Assembly: GCA_021157445.1 (NCBI GenBank)
Contig: JAGGWM010000015.1
Location: 1 to 5,495, forward strand
Length of the DNA: 5,495 nucleotides
Origin: Thermococcus sp.
GTDB lineage: Archaea; Methanobacteriota_B; Thermococci; Thermococcales; Thermococcaceae
Reading direction: 5' to 3'
Both the position numbers and the translations under genes were made by a program. Below, in pieces: positions 5,352 through 5,495 of this stretch. The notes beneath the pieces were generated by a model. It saw only the letters and a list, made by a program, of their open reading frames with translations, was not told where the DNA came from and searched no databases. Each line of letters starts with the position of its first letter. Positions within the stretch are counted from its first letter, which is position 1.

Positions 5352-5495
5352 ATGAGCCGAAAAGTAAGGTTAGCGGGAGTTTTGGTTTTGGTTCTTTTAG
5401 GAGCGATAGTAAGTGGATGCATTGGGGGTGAGGAAACAACAAGCCAAACCACCACAGAACAGGAAAAAATTAGCGGGTTTTCAACACAGCAAAAC
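5352..5495 (+). CDS. Secreted lipoprotein, probable ABC-transporter solute-binding protein (N-terminal part)
   Basis: Forty-eight codons are visible before the window ends. The product begins MSRKVRLAGVLVLVLLGAIV with a basic n-region and hydrophobic core, then the lipobox VSGC. C23 is the likely lipid-modified residue, so the mature protein is anchored to the outer face of the membrane. A Gly-Gly and then a Thr/Gln/Glu linker (EETTSQTTTEQE) follow. This arrangement is typical of sugar- or peptide-binding proteins of archaeal ABC importers, whose permease and ATPase genes usually lie directly downstream. That assignment is inference, because the binding domain is outside the window. The strong TATA box, the Shine-Dalgarno sequence and the operator shared with the upstream genes support a role with the oxidoreductases. 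Confidence 0.7.
   Translation, partial: MSRKVRLAGVLVLVLLGAIVSGCIGGEETTSQTTTEQEKISGFSTQQN

Overview
The window looks like chromosomal DNA from a hyperthermophilic euryarchaeon of the Thermococcales type, with Thermococcus or Pyrococcus the best guess. Reasons: intact genes carry GGTGAT or GGAGG ribosome binding sites; the intergenic gaps hold archaeal TATA boxes (TTTATATA, CTTAAATA); arginine is mostly AGA/AGG; the proteins are rich in Lys, Glu and Ile; and the partial gene at the right edge has the archaeal lipobox-plus-Thr/Gln-linker form of an ABC binding protein. This is inferred from style, without a database match.

Left part (1-2000) is worn accessory DNA. It holds the N-terminus of a leftward MFS-type permease (1-157), a 34-codon C-terminal gene fragment (325-429) that begins at a GC-rich hairpin (431-464) resembling an IS200/IS605 end, one intact leftward TauE/SafE-family permease (477-1205), and two badly decayed rightward reading frames. 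The first of these (about 1282-1629) looks like a DUF2391-type membrane protein with a nonsense codon and two frameshifts. The second (about 1622-2000) is an unrecognised protein with two frameshifts. Its last 18 bases overlap the 3' end of the next gene.

Right part (1983-5495) is intact and looks functional. A leftward GT-A glycosyltransferase of the glucosyl-3-phosphoglycerate/mannosylglycerate synthase type (1983-3128) is divergent, across 90 bp, from two Gfo/Idh/MocA oxidoreductases overlapping by ATGA (3219-4244 and 4241-5242). A 109-bp gap with its own strong promoter then leads to a lipoprotein gene (5352 onward, cut by the window), probably the solute-binding subunit of an ABC importer.

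The most interesting signal is a bipartite motif, AAATACAAC-N7-AGTGGTTTA. It occurs once in each intergenic gap of the right part (3141-3165 and 5263-5287), with identical half-sites and spacer, and ends 10-12 bp upstream of the rightward TATA box each time. It would tie glycosyltransferase, oxidoreductase pair and importer into one regulon. The working model is uptake of a sugar, polyol or glycoside, redox conversion by the oxidoreductases, and a glycosyl-transfer branch that may relate to compatible-solute or glycoside metabolism. The substrate cannot be read from the sequence.
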